Shown: positions 46,551 to 58,005 of the stretch, one piece after another
Layout of the letters: each line of letters starts with the position of its first letter
How positions within the stretch are numbered: position 1 is the stretch's first letter
From: Trichinella spiralis
Taxonomy: Eukaryota > Nematoda > Enoplea > Trichinellida > Trichinellidae
Assembly (NCBI GenBank): GCA_000181795.3
Contig: CM012953.1
Coordinates: 16,784,058-16,848,057 of the forward strand
DNA length: 64,000 bases
Direction of reading: 5' to 3'
Notes under the pieces: model-generated
What the model saw: only the letters and a program-made list of their open reading frames with translations
Told to the model about the DNA's origin: nothing
Databases searched by the model: none
Program-made: the position numbers and the translations under genes

Positions 46551-47360
46551 ATATTATTTTATTATGCTATTATATTTCATTATATTTATTCAAAATATTT
46601 ATATTATTTTATTATACTATTATATTTTATTTATTACAAAACAAAAATAATCTGAATCTTAATAAAATAATTCGACATTTTAGCACATTCTTGCTCATCA
46701 AAACACAAATACCACTCGTAAAACACGTTATTAGCGAGTAATAGTAAATGCCGGAGAAGATGCCATTGTTCCCATTTGAACCTTCTCAAAAAATACTTTC
46801 CCATCTCAAAAATTAAATTACATTTCTCAAAAAATAAAAAAAAATTAATCAACTTGAATTTTTTGCAGTGTCTTAATGAACGTATTCATAACTAAATTTA
46901 TAAATATCAAGCCTGTTGCAGCACGGGAAACTAGTTCGGCCTATAAACGGTTAAATGCGTTGATCCAGTCTTGAACCAACACAGTGGTCACTCTGTTCTT
47001 CGCCACTCACAACCAGGGGAGTTGATGCATCTAGTTTAAAGGGGAGGGGGGGGGACGATACAGCATCCAGAAAATTTATTTGGGATACAGGGGATCGATA
47101 TAGTGATTTTCCCAATGGGGGGGGCAGAGCGTCCAAGTTGCCCCTCCCCTTATCAACGTTACTGCTCTCAACTATAATCTTTTCCTACCTCCGTTACCTT
47201 TTACAGTCACCATTCTCTCCCCTTTTGGGTTCACTACATCCTCTGAGAAACTTCGCAAAATCACCGTTGCGCTATTCAGTTTCAGGTTGGCTATTCTCTT
47301 CGAGCTTTAAGGCTTCACAATGGTAACTCCGGCTCCGGCGTCCAGCTCCATCTGAGTTGA
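46551..47360. other. AT-rich then G-run region
   Basis: 46547-46628 holds a direct duplication of about 30 bp (TTTATATTATTTTATTAT core). 47038-47055 and 47118-47127 hold G runs of nine or more. I see no gene. Confidence 0.45.
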
Positions 47361-47374
47361 GTTGAGGTTGATTT

Positions 47375-48560
47375 TCATGGTGACTTCAAATTTCCATGCA
47401 TAGTCCTCAACGGCATAAACGCCATCCGCATACAACCTGTTGTCTCTATTGCTTTTCTGAGGTAACTGTTGCGTTGGCTTTTGAAATTTTTATGGTTTCT
47501 GAGGATTCTTACACACTTTGGACAGATGCCTTTGCTTCTCATACTTGGAGGACCTTGAACCTTGTGTAACACGCTTCGCTATTAGCCATCGTATCACGTT
47601 TACTGAGCAGCAACTCACAATCACACATACAGAACGGCAGCGCGCATAACGGCAAAACAACAAAGACTGAACTGATGGGAGACCAGGATACGGTAGTCAC
47701 GTGCATGCCTGCGCATCAGGTTGTTACACTTGGAACTTTCATTTTCTTGCGACATGTCCTGCTTTTCCACAGCAGTGACATACACTATAAACACTCCTAG
47801 ACGTCACTTCAGATTTCACCATACATCTTGAGGAAACTCGCCGCTTCATCCAGCTTGATATTTTTCTTAGCAAACAACCTTATCTTCATTTCTTCGCTTT
47901 TCATGCCATTGATGAACTGTAGCACTAACGCAGCTTCCGTACTGAATCTCTCGAAGTTGAAGTGAGCTGCGACCTCGCGCAAACAGTTAGCAAACTGCTT
48001 CGGCGATTAGTGATCTGACTACGTTATGTGGAAAAGCTGGGCTCTTTCACGCATCAAAATCACCCATCGTCCATACAGCTCCTTCATCTTCGCCATACAT
48101 TCATCATACGTGAAGTCACAAGGTGTCGTTGTAATTCGTCGTAATTCTTCAAAATCTTCAGGTGCTAACGATGCTAAGAGGCAACTTCGCGTAAAATTCA
48201 GATCGCACATGAAGTTTATCTCAAGATAACTACGAAACAATAGTATCTACGAGCCCGGAGATCCTTCTTTGGTGTCAAAATGACGATGTGCCCCGAAAAG
48301 CCATTTGGCAGTTCCTATCCGTTGAACCGACTTTGTGTTCTGATGCACTGTAGTTTTGTTCTTCCATCTCTGCCATCGCGTCAACATTGCTTTCGACGCT
48401 TCTCCATGCGCTTTCGTTTCACCAGCCCAAGAAAACGCCGTCAGACAAGGTGAATGAAAACTCAAACACCGGCAGAATTCTTCGTTCGCAACAATTAATA
48501 AGTTTCTGCTGACAGCTGGCCTTCAGAGACCTTCAAGTTGAACGCTCTACGTACTCGTTA
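47375..48560 (-). pseudogene. Retroelement gag remnant (minus strand)
   Basis: The minus strand gives gag-like pieces in several frames: LASLAPEDFEELRRITTTPC (48180), FANCLREVAAHFNFERF (47970) and LQFINGMKSEEMKIRLFAKK (47900), the pattern of gypsy/Mag-type gag. A Cys-rich end (KGICPKCVRIL) lies at 47520. Stops and frameshifts break it. No protease or RT follows. Confidence 0.5.
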
Positions 48561-49459
48561 GCTCGTAAGTCATTTTGGACGCAAGATTTTGGATAATTGT
48601 AGCTTATTTCGAAATTTGTTTTTAATTCCAATCATTGCTGAAAATTCAATTTCGAACATGTACGAAGCAACATTTTTAATGCTGCGGTGGAAACAGTTAA
48701 ATGTGTTTCAAACCAATAGCCAAAACTGTGTTAATATTTTATGATCAAAACTGATTTTAAACGAAGAATCTTCAGACAAATCGATTAATTCTTCATCTGC
48801 ATTTGCGGATATGCCGGTACCGACAACATCTGCATGCTGTGAGAAACCTGACAAAAATAGTGATTCTCAGGCCATCAATACTGAATCAAAGTTTAATTGT
48901 TCACCGAACAATTTTCGATGAGTAAAACTCTCCTAAAGAACATAAAGACAACTCCCGTACTTTAATACTTTACGCGCCCCACACAGAATCCGCTGTTGAC
49001 CGATACGCTCTAGCTACTACTCTTACTGTTATCTCTCTGTGAACATCAATCTGTTACTTTTGAAATAAACTGCTCAATCCTGCCTTGTTGATACCTTGTT
49101 TGAATTGCAATATTATTGGAAAAATCAATACAGTCCACTTACAAAATAAGATTTTCAAGTTTAACATCAATATTTTTCGACAATTGTAGTATATCTTTTT
49201 AAATACACTTTTTAATTTTTTGTTTTTATATGTTAAATAAGATAGGAATTAATTAATTAATTTTTATATAGATAAATAAATATGTATGTATGTATGTAAA
49301 TTAAACCTGTGTTTTAGTTACATGTGCGTATTTGATTTCATACTGTATTTTTTAATTGCTGTTGAAAATGCTAGTCGATAATTGAATTTTCTACTAAGCT
49401 GTTTATTTATAGGTTTTTGAAATTTATTTTTTGAGGCTTAGTCTGCCTGTTAATTCAAC
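48561..49459. other. AT-rich intergenic
   Basis: 900 bp; a (TATG)n tract at 49281-49297. No gene seen. Confidence 0.45.
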
Positions 49460-50075
49460 ATGTCGGAATTGGCAAGTTTTTTATTTATTTTTTATCTAAT
49501 GGTTTTTGTCATCATTTATACTGAATTTTCCGTTGTTTTTTAATAAAGGAAATGTTTACAAAGTATTTCTCGAAATGTAACTCTGTGTTTTATTCTGCAA
49601 TTATTTATGTTGTCCGTATTCTATATTTTCTATTAGTTTAGTTTAGTTTGTCATTGACATTTAGTTGAACTGTTGATTTTGCAGTTTATTCGCTTTGATT
49701 GTGAAGCTAGTCAAATTATTTATCGCTGAAATAAACTGCAATTTTTTATTGTTTAATTTGCTTTATTTCATTTTATTTTAGCTTCATTCTTTTGAGATGG
49801 AAATGACTTGCTCTGGGTGTGCTGAGCAAGTTAAGCGTGTTTTGAACCGTCTTGATGATTCAGGTTGGCAGTTTTATAATAGTTATGCGAACGGAAATAT
49901 TTTATATTTCGATTTAGGGAAAATTAAGAATATTTTCTTTGAAATGAATCAGAACAAAGTGACAGTTCACTCCAGTTTATCTAAAGATGTTCTCCTTACT
50001 GCATTGCAAAAGACCGGCAAAAAGTGTGTTTATTTAGGCAGTGAGCCATTGACAAATGCTTCTTGCGTTGAATGA
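49460..50075 (+). CDS. ATOX1: Copper chaperone ATOX1, 3 exons
   Basis: ATOX1 carries Cu(I) to the secretory-pathway copper ATPases. The copper site is MTCSGC (M-x-C-x2-C) and the conserved lysines are in QKTGKK. The frame is open from 49782 to TGA 50073, but an acceptor (TTTTAG, 49776-49781) precedes in-frame LHSFEMEM, matching the usual HEF/HSF start of the fold, so an earlier exon is needed. The best candidate is 49460-49471 (MSEL) with a GCAAGT donor. Inside, 49864-49917 is a probable 54-nt intron: it is in frame and stop-free, so it does not break the frame, but removing it brings the length into line with the family (about 70 residues). Without removal 18 odd residues split the first helix from the second strand. 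Confidence 0.85.
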
Positions 50076-51272
50076 TATTTCTACAATTTGTTAGCATTTT
50101 TATTGATGAATTTTGTCTTGAAATTGATGTTACTGTGAATAGCTGTTGTCTGTGTTTTTAAATGAGTGATGCAAAATCAGCGTTTTATAGTCAATAGATA
50201 AGTGACGTTTACAAATTTAAATAAATCATACAGTTCATTGCTGAAATGATTTGATTGGCCTTTGAATTTATGCTTCTTACTCTGCTTATTAGGCATATTT
50301 TACAGTTTTATCATGTTAATTGTTTTACATGACGAATCAATCGTTAAGTGAAACCTCAGTATGAATGCCTGATTATTAGCAAACTATTGCACCTTGAGTT
50401 AGATTATCTAATGCGGTAAATTTGATAAATTTATTATAGATGTAAATAATGAATATTATTGGGCCTCACGTTTAGGATGAATCTTCTTATATTAAAGCTG
50501 TTAAATGTCTTTCAATCGTATCTGGAAAAACAAATTATAGAAACAAAACATATTTAAAACCATTCACCGTTCATTCAGAATTCTCACCAAAAAAGTCATT
50601 GTTTTCTATAAGATTAAATAAATGTTATTATATATTTCAGAGCTGTTTTGAAATCAAAAATAATAACTGCTCTATCTGCCACTGTGTTTATTATAACATC
50701 AGAAATGCCATTACTGATAACATTGTTTTGAGCTGTAAAGAAAATATGGCTTTTGTTCCGCAATATCGGTATCATGTGCTGAAGGCAACAATTACATTGC
50801 TTATCATCGTTGGTTAATTGCGTCACACACCCAGACAAGTCATTTGCTGTATATTCAGTGACTAGTTGAGATTTCAAAAAAACCGTTGACAAATGCATTA
50901 AAAAAATTGCATTTATCTATATGTGTTGATTGATGGTTGACGTTCTAGAATTGTGTTAGTTTAAAATTTTCACAAATAGCTCTCCTGTAATTTATCAACG
51001 AAGATAGTATGGGCAGAAATCTACGGGTAGAACGTTAGACGGCTATTCTCATAAGAAAATGTTGAATATTTGTTTATCATTTTCTGTTTTTTACTAGCAC
51101 AAAGAGGTCTGTAAAGCTGTAATTTATGCTTGCCTCGATGTAGTAAATGTTACATCAACAACTTTGACGAGAACAGCTAAAAATTGAAAAACGATCAGAA
51201 TGCTTTAGAAGAAAAATAGTAGAAAAGCATACGGTGCGCCAGTAGTTTAACATACTTAAGCCTTAATGTTAA
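50076..51272. other. AT-rich intergenic
   Basis: 1.2 kb downstream of ATOX1 with no recognisable gene or repeat. Confidence 0.45.
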
Positions 51273-51274
51273 TA

Positions 51275-52371
51275 CAGTGGAAGTCTGATTATCCGAACTC
51301 TCGGTTTTTGGGGGTCCTTCGGATAATCAGATGTTTTCAATTTTTCAAGATGTATGCACGTAATTGAAGCCTTTACAGCTGTTATTCTCAATTAGAACAG
51401 TAGACATTGGATTTATCGTGCGACGTTATTTGCCTTTTACTCCCTTAAATTGCATGAACATTTATTAACACGGTCGATCATATTTTTCAGCACTACACTG
51501 AGAAAGCACCAAATTTATTTTGTGTCAAAATAAAAATAAAATAAAATCAGTAATGAGTTTCTGTTTTAACGAAGATAGCTTCTTCTGTGCAGCGACATCG
51601 CGAATATGTCTCACTAACATCAGCTGAGTAGCGCTGAATTCTTTCTGCTGCTGCATCCAGTTGAAGAGGACAGTGGCGCAAGAATAGGCTTCAGAATGGC
51701 TCGTCCCTTCATCAGGCATATGAGACATATCGATGTCTTCATCTTTTTTTCACTGCTTCCAGTATTTCATCATCAGTTAATTTTTCAAACAACGGGGTAT
51801 CATCACTCTCACTTTCACTGTCAGCAAACAACTTTTCACCGTGAATTTTAAGCTCGCGTATGCCATGCTGACTTTTGCAGTTTTATAGCCATCCTGAACG
51901 TGCTACAAGATTATCAATACCTAGCTTAGTATAGAAAGCTAGTGCTTTCTCTTGCAAAATGGGACCACTTATTGATTGGTCAAGTGCAAGTTTCTGGAGG
52001 AACCACATGCATATTGCTGAATCAAGCGCGCTATTCATTTGCGTGAAGAACAGCTACTCGAAGTATCCAGGTGCGAAACAAAATCAGTTAGCTGACGTCG
52101 ACTGCGATAGATGGCTGAAACTGTGGACAGACCCACACCAAAACTCTCAGCGATTTTCCTGAGCGAATCGCTCCTCTCCACTAGTCTACACACATCTAGC
52201 CTTTGCTCTAAACTCAAAACCATTCTCTTTCTAATAGTAGACGTACCGGACATAAAAATTAACCAACAACAGAATGTTACAGTATCATTGAAATGCAGGC
52301 TGATTTAATATCATAAAAATTGCATTTTCACCAGCTGACCAAAAAGTGCTCAGATAATCGGAGTTTCACTG
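51275..52371 (-). mobile_element. pogo/Tigger-type DNA transposon, internally deleted
   Basis: Terminal inverted repeats CAGTGGAAGTCTGATTATCC (51275) and, at the other end read on the minus strand, CAGTGAAACTCCGATTATCT (ending 52371) match at most positions. TA dinucleotides flank both ends (51273-51274, 52372-52373), the expected Tc1/mariner target duplication. Length 1097 bp. The minus strand carries transposase parts (next entry) but not the DDE core, so it cannot move by itself. Confidence 0.85.
52035..52253 (-). pseudogene. Transposase N-terminal CENP-B-type helix-turn-helix
   Basis: From ATG 52253: 72 residues with MVLSLEQRLDVCRLVERSDS then LRKIAESFGVGLSTVSAIYR, the first DNA-binding domain of CENP-B/Jerky/Tigger proteins. 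The frame ends before the second HTH. A second piece (51728-51525, beginning MSHMPDEGTSHSEAY) looks like the C-terminal tail of the same type of transposase. The region between is shortened and holds no catalytic aspartates. Confidence 0.7.
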
Positions 52372-52772
52372 TATAATAGGGAAAGCGGATGTAGCGCCGT
52401 CAGGCGCTCGATTCATTCGCACCATTTATGATACAGAGAGATTATTATAAACAACGGGATACAAGAGATTATACAAAAGGGCTATATTACAAAGGTTCAA
52501 CAAACCGGGACACGCACGCCGTATAACTACTCCGATGCACACCACTGCCGCGTTCACCACGCTGCCTATTTGTTTTTTTCCGCCGGTCGCCTACCAAAAG
52601 GTGAACGTGATACGCAGGTGCAATTTCGTGGTCGCCGTCACACGGAATGTCTGGAAATTAAAAAATTGAATTGCAAAGTATTCCAGTTTACTGCGTCAAT
52701 GGCAGACGTATGACTTAACAGTTTATAATGAGGTAATGCATTACATTTTTGATATTGGATGTTGAATATTAT
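52372..52772. other. Spacer between transposon and LTR
   Basis: 400 bp with no gene. Confidence 0.4.
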
Positions 52773-53219
52773 TGCAACGGGCCGCTGCCTCGAGCAGGCT
52801 CGTCCGCTTCTTCCACCAAGTTATTGGCGCGTCCATCGCTATTTGGCGACGGGCCGGTATTGACCGGCGCATTCCCCTTCCTTTCTGTCTCGCGCCTTCC
52901 TGATGGCATTGCGACAATAAAACAACAAACAATGAGTATATACTTTATTAAACAATCAGAAACAAAGATCGACGACGATGTAACAACGAATACACTTCTC
53001 TGGCAACTTGTCAACCCTGATGTAAACAACCACTGCCGTACTCCGCCTCCGATCTTCATGGCTTATTCTTCCTACGGTAGCTTCAGTTTTCTTCCTCTTC
53101 ATTTTCTGCAGGAAAAATCTCATTAGCTCGGTCCATGTCCGCTGCACTATCTATTATATATTGTTGTATGGTTTCGCGATTTTTCCGTCTTCTAATTAAT
53201 ATTGTAGTATGTTCTACAG
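52773..53219 (-). repeat. Solo LTR of gypsy family A, minus orientation
   Basis: Its minus strand matches the LTR/gag-start segment of copy 1: the CAATGCCATCAGGAA block, ATG at 52909 (MPSGRRETERKG), and an end in CCCGTTGCA exactly where copy 1's LTR ends (TTGTTACA). It stops there, with no primer site or internal region, which is how a solo LTR looks. The 5' end is less sure (about 53219, TGTAGAACA). Confidence 0.65.
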
Positions 53220-53229
53220 TGCATATGAT

Positions 53230-53567
53230 TGTAACAGACGCAGGCCAACAACTAACAATTGCTGTGCTCCTCTAGATAACGAAGAGGAGGAAGAAGGACG
53301 AAGCTACCGTAAGCTGACCGGTACTTGAAAATCAGAAAGGATTACGGTGGAACGTGGTTATCATCGGCAGCGGAGCAGAGATAGTTTGGCGCTTGCGATA
53401 TACGGTGGTGGTCGGTGTTGTTATTTGCGAATAAATATTGTATTCTTGTTCTGTGTTTTGATTGCGAGAATGATGAACCCGCAGGTCATTTGTCATTTGG
53501 TGATGATTGTGGCAGCAACCCTGTTGAGGCGACGAACGAGCCCGCCCGGGAAAGCGCCTCATTACAA
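53230..53567 (+). repeat. 5' LTR of gypsy family A (copy 3)
   Basis: Starts TGTAACAG and ends CATTACAA, followed at once by the tRNA-Pro-type primer site. The shared internal stretch is GAAGCTACCGTAAGCTGACC. Gag reading (DEPAG … VEATNEPARE) continues through the LTR end. Confidence 0.75.
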
Positions 53568-53588
53568 TGGGGGCCTGTCCGGGAAATT
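53568..53588 (+). other. Primer-binding site, tRNA-Pro type (copy 3)
   Basis: TGGGGGCCTGTCCGGGAAAT differs from the standard animal tRNA-Pro site TGGGGGCTCGTCCGGGAT in only a few positions and sits directly at the LTR end. Confidence 0.75.
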
Positions 53589-53691
53589 GTCGTGAGGGGA
53601 ATTGGAAATGCCTGTTACGGCCCACCCCCGACATTCTCCCCGGGAATGGATCCCGTCAAATGGCTCGAGTCAATGGAAGAATTTTTCCTTG

Positions 53692-53919
53692 TGTAACGGC
53701 CTTCCGTTCTTTCTTATTATCGCTAGCGGAACCACTCATAACGAGAAAGATCAAGCTTTATTATTCAACTAATACACAGACAGCACAGAACACACGCACA
53801 CTGTTCTCAGACTTTTTCGTGACTGAACTTCCTCGTCACTTCCGCGTTCGTCTGGCTGTTGTCCGCCCAGCCAATCAGGTTTCTCTTGGCCTCCGAGTTC
53901 GCTCCGCCATCCGTTACAC
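53692..53919 (-). repeat. Solo LTR (228 bp) inside gag of copy 3
   Basis: Ends TGTAACGG / CCGTTACA; target duplication CTTG at 53688-53691 and 53920-53923. On the minus strand it has AATAAT/AATAAA-type signals and an ATG frame starting MSGSASDNKKERKAVT that runs to the very end, as in the gag-in-LTR layout of family A, so the likely orientation is minus. Confidence 0.8.
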
Positions 53920-55375
53920 TTGTGACTGGCGTTCCATCCTCACAACAAGCCGCCAGCGCCCGGCTGTCAGTGAATGATGCTGTCCGGAGAGAATTGTTTC
54001 CACCAGGATCACCTCGAGACATCTCTTCGGGACTTGCTTGACACCTCCGGCCATGGCAAGTCCCTGATACAACTGGCGGTGCGATTCAACGGCCTGAAGC
54101 AACGAAAAACTAGTCGATCTGAAAGTTCGCCCATGAAGTGGCCGAGTTGGGACGCCGGGCCGGAAAGTCAGAGACCGAGCTGGTTGCGCGTTTTATCTGC
54201 GGCGTGGCATCGAAAAAGGTCCACAGAGAGCTCCGTCTGCGGGAACGCACGACGCATGTGAAGGCACGCCAACTGGCGGAAAGCGCAGCGGCACTGGAGA
54301 CAGAAGTTGGGTGAAGTCGGCAGCGAACAAACGAAAATGCTGATGCAGGGAAAGACAACCTGGTCCAAGCCGTGGAAGCCCTGACCCGACGGTTGGACCA
54401 GCTGGAGACGACACTGGAAAGATCGAACAGCAGACGACCCGCCTTAAGGGCAATGGAGTGCTTCCGATGCGGCGAACAGGGCCATTTCCTTCGGGATTGC
54501 CAGCAGCGACGCGTCGCAGCCAGAGTGCTGTCAGCGACGGCGACCGACGACCGGCGGAGAGGACGATGGCAACCATCAACCCGCAGACCGGCAACGTGCT
54601 CGCCGTCCCAGGTAGGATAGAGAACTTGGAAATTTCGTTGTTGGTCGACAGTGGTGCAGTGGTCTCAGTAATCTCCAAGCGGATGTGGGATATGGCCAAC
54701 TCATGCCGGAAGTTGCGGGGAGTGGCCAGCCCAATACAACTGGGCGACGGACGGAAGATGGCGACCTTTGGCTGGGGGGTCGTTCAGCTGCACCTGGTTG
54801 TGGTGGTGGAGAAGTTGGTGGTCCCGGGCATCCTGGGCACAAATTTCCTTGACACCATGGTGCGGAGCATGGACTGCAGGTCTCGTTACATGGTCCTGAG
54901 AGACGGGACGAGAGTAAAGTTCCAGCGAGAGGCATGCTGTGACGCCCCGTTTAGAATCGGGTGCATGGGCACCGGCGTTCCCCAGGAAGGAACAGGACAG
55001 GTGACCACGGGTAAGCCAGCTCAGGCCATCGAAGGCCGCGGGCAGCGGCTCCACGCACTTGCTGACGCAGCAGAGTGCTGGGCAACGGGGAAACAGACCT
55101 TTGAGAGCATACTGCGCTGGCATAGTCGAGCCATATCGCGGAACGATGATGACCTAGGGCGTACCGGCCTAGTCGCACACCGCATCGAAACGGGTGAGGC
55201 TCAGCCCATAAAGTAACCGCCGCGCCGCCTACCAGTGGCCCAGCGGTCTGTCATGGAGCGGCTACTGGGATAGATGCTGGAATCCGGCGTGATCGAACTC
55301 GCATCCGGACCTTGGAGTTCACCGGTTGTGCTGGTGCGAAGGAAGGACGGGTCACCCCGGTTCTGCGTTGATTAC

Positions 55376-55564
55376 TGTAATGTGATTACGAACTCAACAA
55401 CCTGAACATCAATAACCCACCGTAGGAGAGCTAAGGTTTTGTGCATTAAGTGATGTTGAGTCGACGTGTTAACGAGTTCATTATAGTCGTGAGTGTACCC
55501 GTTGCGTGTGTGTTATTGCTTTATACAGTTATTCCCTACTGAATAAAAGTATTGTTTCGTTACA
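55376..55564 (+). repeat. Solo LTR (189 bp) inside RT of copy 3
   Basis: Starts TGTAATG and ends TTCGTTACA, with an AATAAA near the 3' end (55541). Target duplication TTAC at 55372-55375 and 55565-55568. It splits the RT motif FCVDY from the next residues. Confidence 0.8.
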
Positions 55565-56361
55565 TTACCGCAGGCTGAACGCCGTGACCCGTGTCTGTGC
55601 TCAACCACTCCCGCGCATTGACGACGCGCTGGCAGGATCTCAGTGGTTCAGCACACTGGACCTGGCTTCAGGGTACTGACAGGTTGAAGTAGCCGAACCT
55701 GACCGGGAGAAGACGGCCTTCTCCACGCCGATGGGTCTCTTCCAGTTCAAGGCCATGACATTCGGCCTGTGCAACGCCCCGGTGACCTTCCAGCGGCTGA
55801 TGGAGAACGCGTTGAGGGGGTTGACATTCAACGGCTGCTTGGTGTACCTAGACGACATTATCGTCTACGGGAGCACGGAAGAGGAACATCTGGAACGACT
55901 GGCCAATGTGCTCCATCGCCTGCAGTCCGTGGGGCTGGAGATCAGGCCAAATAAGTGCCAGATGATGCGTCGAAGTGTACGGTACCTGGGCCATTTCGTA
56001 ACACAGCACGGTATGGGGACAGACCTGGAAAAAACAGCGGCGGTGCAAGAGTGGCCAAGACCCCGGTGCGTAAAGGAAGTCCAGCAGTTCATGGGCCTCC
56101 CTTCGTATTATCGGCGGTTTGTCAAGAACTTTGCCATCATCGGGGGTCCTCTCCATAATCTGACAAGGAAAGGCCAGAGGTGGAGTTGGGTGCCAGAACA
56201 GGAGGGAGCCTTGACCAAGCTCAAGAGTGCCCTGTCCAGCCCGCCAATTTTGTCCCACCCGCATTTCGACCGGCCGTTCCTGCTGGACGTCGATGCAAGC
56301 GAGGACGCCCTAGGCGCCGTTCTTTTACAGCTGAACCGTCAGCGCCTCCCGGTGGTGGTAT

Positions 56362-56561
56362 TGTTGTGTATTGAATTAATATAATCCAAAATTATTGCGA
56401 ATGTAACTTGATAATCTTCTGTTTCATATACTGTAGCACATAGACAACATAGTTAGTTAGTTAGTTACGAATATACATAGCATGTGTGTGAGTTCAAGTT
56501 AGTGTGTCGAATAAACAATTACCGTTTTCTACCGAGTTTTCATCATGGCAGAAACACAACA
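56362..56561 (+). repeat. 5' LTR of nested element
   Basis: 200 bp, TGTTGTGT…ACACAACA. Contains (GTTA)4 at about 56451-56466, AATAAA at 56511 and the gag ATG at 56545, 17 bp before its end. Confidence 0.92.
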
Positions 56562-57437
56562 CGTTCTGGCGATGAGGATGGGATCGCTCAGACTGGACCA
56601 CATCGAAGAATTCGATACATCAAATCCTAAGGAATGGAATTCCTACGCGTCTCGTTTGATGTTCTATTTGGAAGCTAATAAGGTCTCAGCCGACGCTGAT
56701 AAACGTGCAGTCCTGCTTAGCTCTTGTGGTTCAGCGCTTTTTAAGCTTGTGGAATCCCTGTTATCTCCTGCCAAGCCGGTAGAAAGATCGTTCGATGAAA
56801 TTATAAGTGTCTTGAACGACCATTTTGCGCCTCAGCCTTCTGAAATTGTTAATCGACACATATTTTATCAGCGTAAGCAACAGCCTGGTGAAACGGTTGC
56901 TGAATTCATCGCAGATTTGCGCCGATTGGCTCAAGGTTGCAACTTCGTCGATCTCGAAACGATGTTGCGCGATCGTTTGTATGTGGCCTGAGAGATGAAG
57001 CTGTGCAAGTGCGATTATTTGCGAAGAAAGTTTTGACATTCCAAATGGCTCAGGAAGAAGCCCTGTCCGCCGAAGCTGCATGTAAGCATGCTTGTGAAAT
57101 TCACGCTGTCAACGTCGATTTATCAGCACTGAATATTCATCACATGTCAAGCAAACGTCAAACTTATAAGCAAGCTAATGTGTGTGCCAATTGTGGAGGA
57201 CAGCACAGTCGAGCGTTTTGTCGCTTCAAGAACGCTGTTTGCCGGTGTTGTCAAAAAGCTGGTCACATTGAACGCGTGTGTAGATCTAAACAAAGGCGCT
57301 CCAAGCCTCAGGCTAAAGCAACTGCTGTCTCAGTAGCTGACACGCATCAATCTTATTTGCTGAATCGTATTACTTGTCGATCTACACCATCCCTTCGCTC
57401 ACTCAAGCTAAGCGTTTTCCTTAGCATTGAAGTTTAA
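56545..57437 (+). pseudogene. Gag of nested element (one frameshift)
   Basis: First frame 56545-56991 from the ATG in the LTR (MAETQHVLAMRMGSLRL), with the gag core EFDTSNPKEWNSYASRLMFY and ETVAEFIADLRRLAQGCNF. A +1/-1 shift near 56960 moves it to the frame ending 57437, which carries two CCHC/CCHH-like knuckles (CANCGGQHSRAFC and CRCCQKAGHIERVC). Layout matches the Mag/K02A2.6-type gypsy lineage. Gag forms the particle that packages the RNA. Confidence 0.8.
56567..56584 (+). other. Primer-binding site, tRNA-Ser type
   Basis: TGGCGATGAGGATGGGAT, five bases after the LTR. Its complement has the form of a tRNA 3' end (T-loop A-T, T-stem CCCAT, acceptor, discriminator G, CCA) and differs by one base from the animal tRNA-Ser(GCT) 3' end as I know it. 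The site lies inside the gag coding frame. Confidence 0.75.
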
Positions 57438-57439
57438 CG

Positions 57440-57984
57440 TTGTCAAATAGAAGTTGATTCAGGATCTGACGTGACAATCATTTCTGAGCAAATTTTCGAA
57501 GATTTACGGAACAACAACAAAAAGCTAAAATTAGCTCCTACGACGCTCTCTTGTCTCATTCCTTGGTAAGCAAGTTAAATTGATGGGAAGTTGTTTAGTC
57601 AATGTTGATTATTCAATCATCGACACACGGCTTAGAATTTTTGTTGCAAAAGGGAACTGCCCTAATTTCCTGCTGGGTTTAGAATGGTTTAAACCGTTAG
57701 GCATCAGAATCGAAGGTATAAATCATATAAATAGTAATCCAGTTGAATCGGTACTACGGAAATATCGGGCAGTTTCCACTCCTGACTTGGGTTACTATGC
57801 AGGCGAACCTGTATCGATGGATCTCGATCCATCAGTTCCTCCTGTTTGCATGAAAGCCAACGATATCGCACGAATGCCTTTGAAAGATCCGGTGATATTA
57901 CGAGTTTTAAATTGGGCGTGGAAAGTATGGCCAGCCAAGTTGTCAGATGAAAAATTTAAACCATTTTTCATTAGACAACTGTAA
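57440..57984 (+). pseudogene. Protease and RT-linker remnant of nested element
   Basis: VDSGSDVTIISE (about 57450) is the aspartic protease core. The frame 57580-57984 continues with NFLLGLEWFKPLGI and the linker before RT, then jumps near 57870 to sequence that normally precedes integrase (ARMPLKDPVILRVLNW). All RT and RNase H motifs are lost. Confidence 0.75.
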
Positions 57985-58005
57985 ATATCTGTACATAAGG
58001 GTTGC

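Noticed and set aside
47038-47127. G-runs as telomeric or polypurine tract
   Set aside because: No telomere-type repeat, and no LTR start follows either run.
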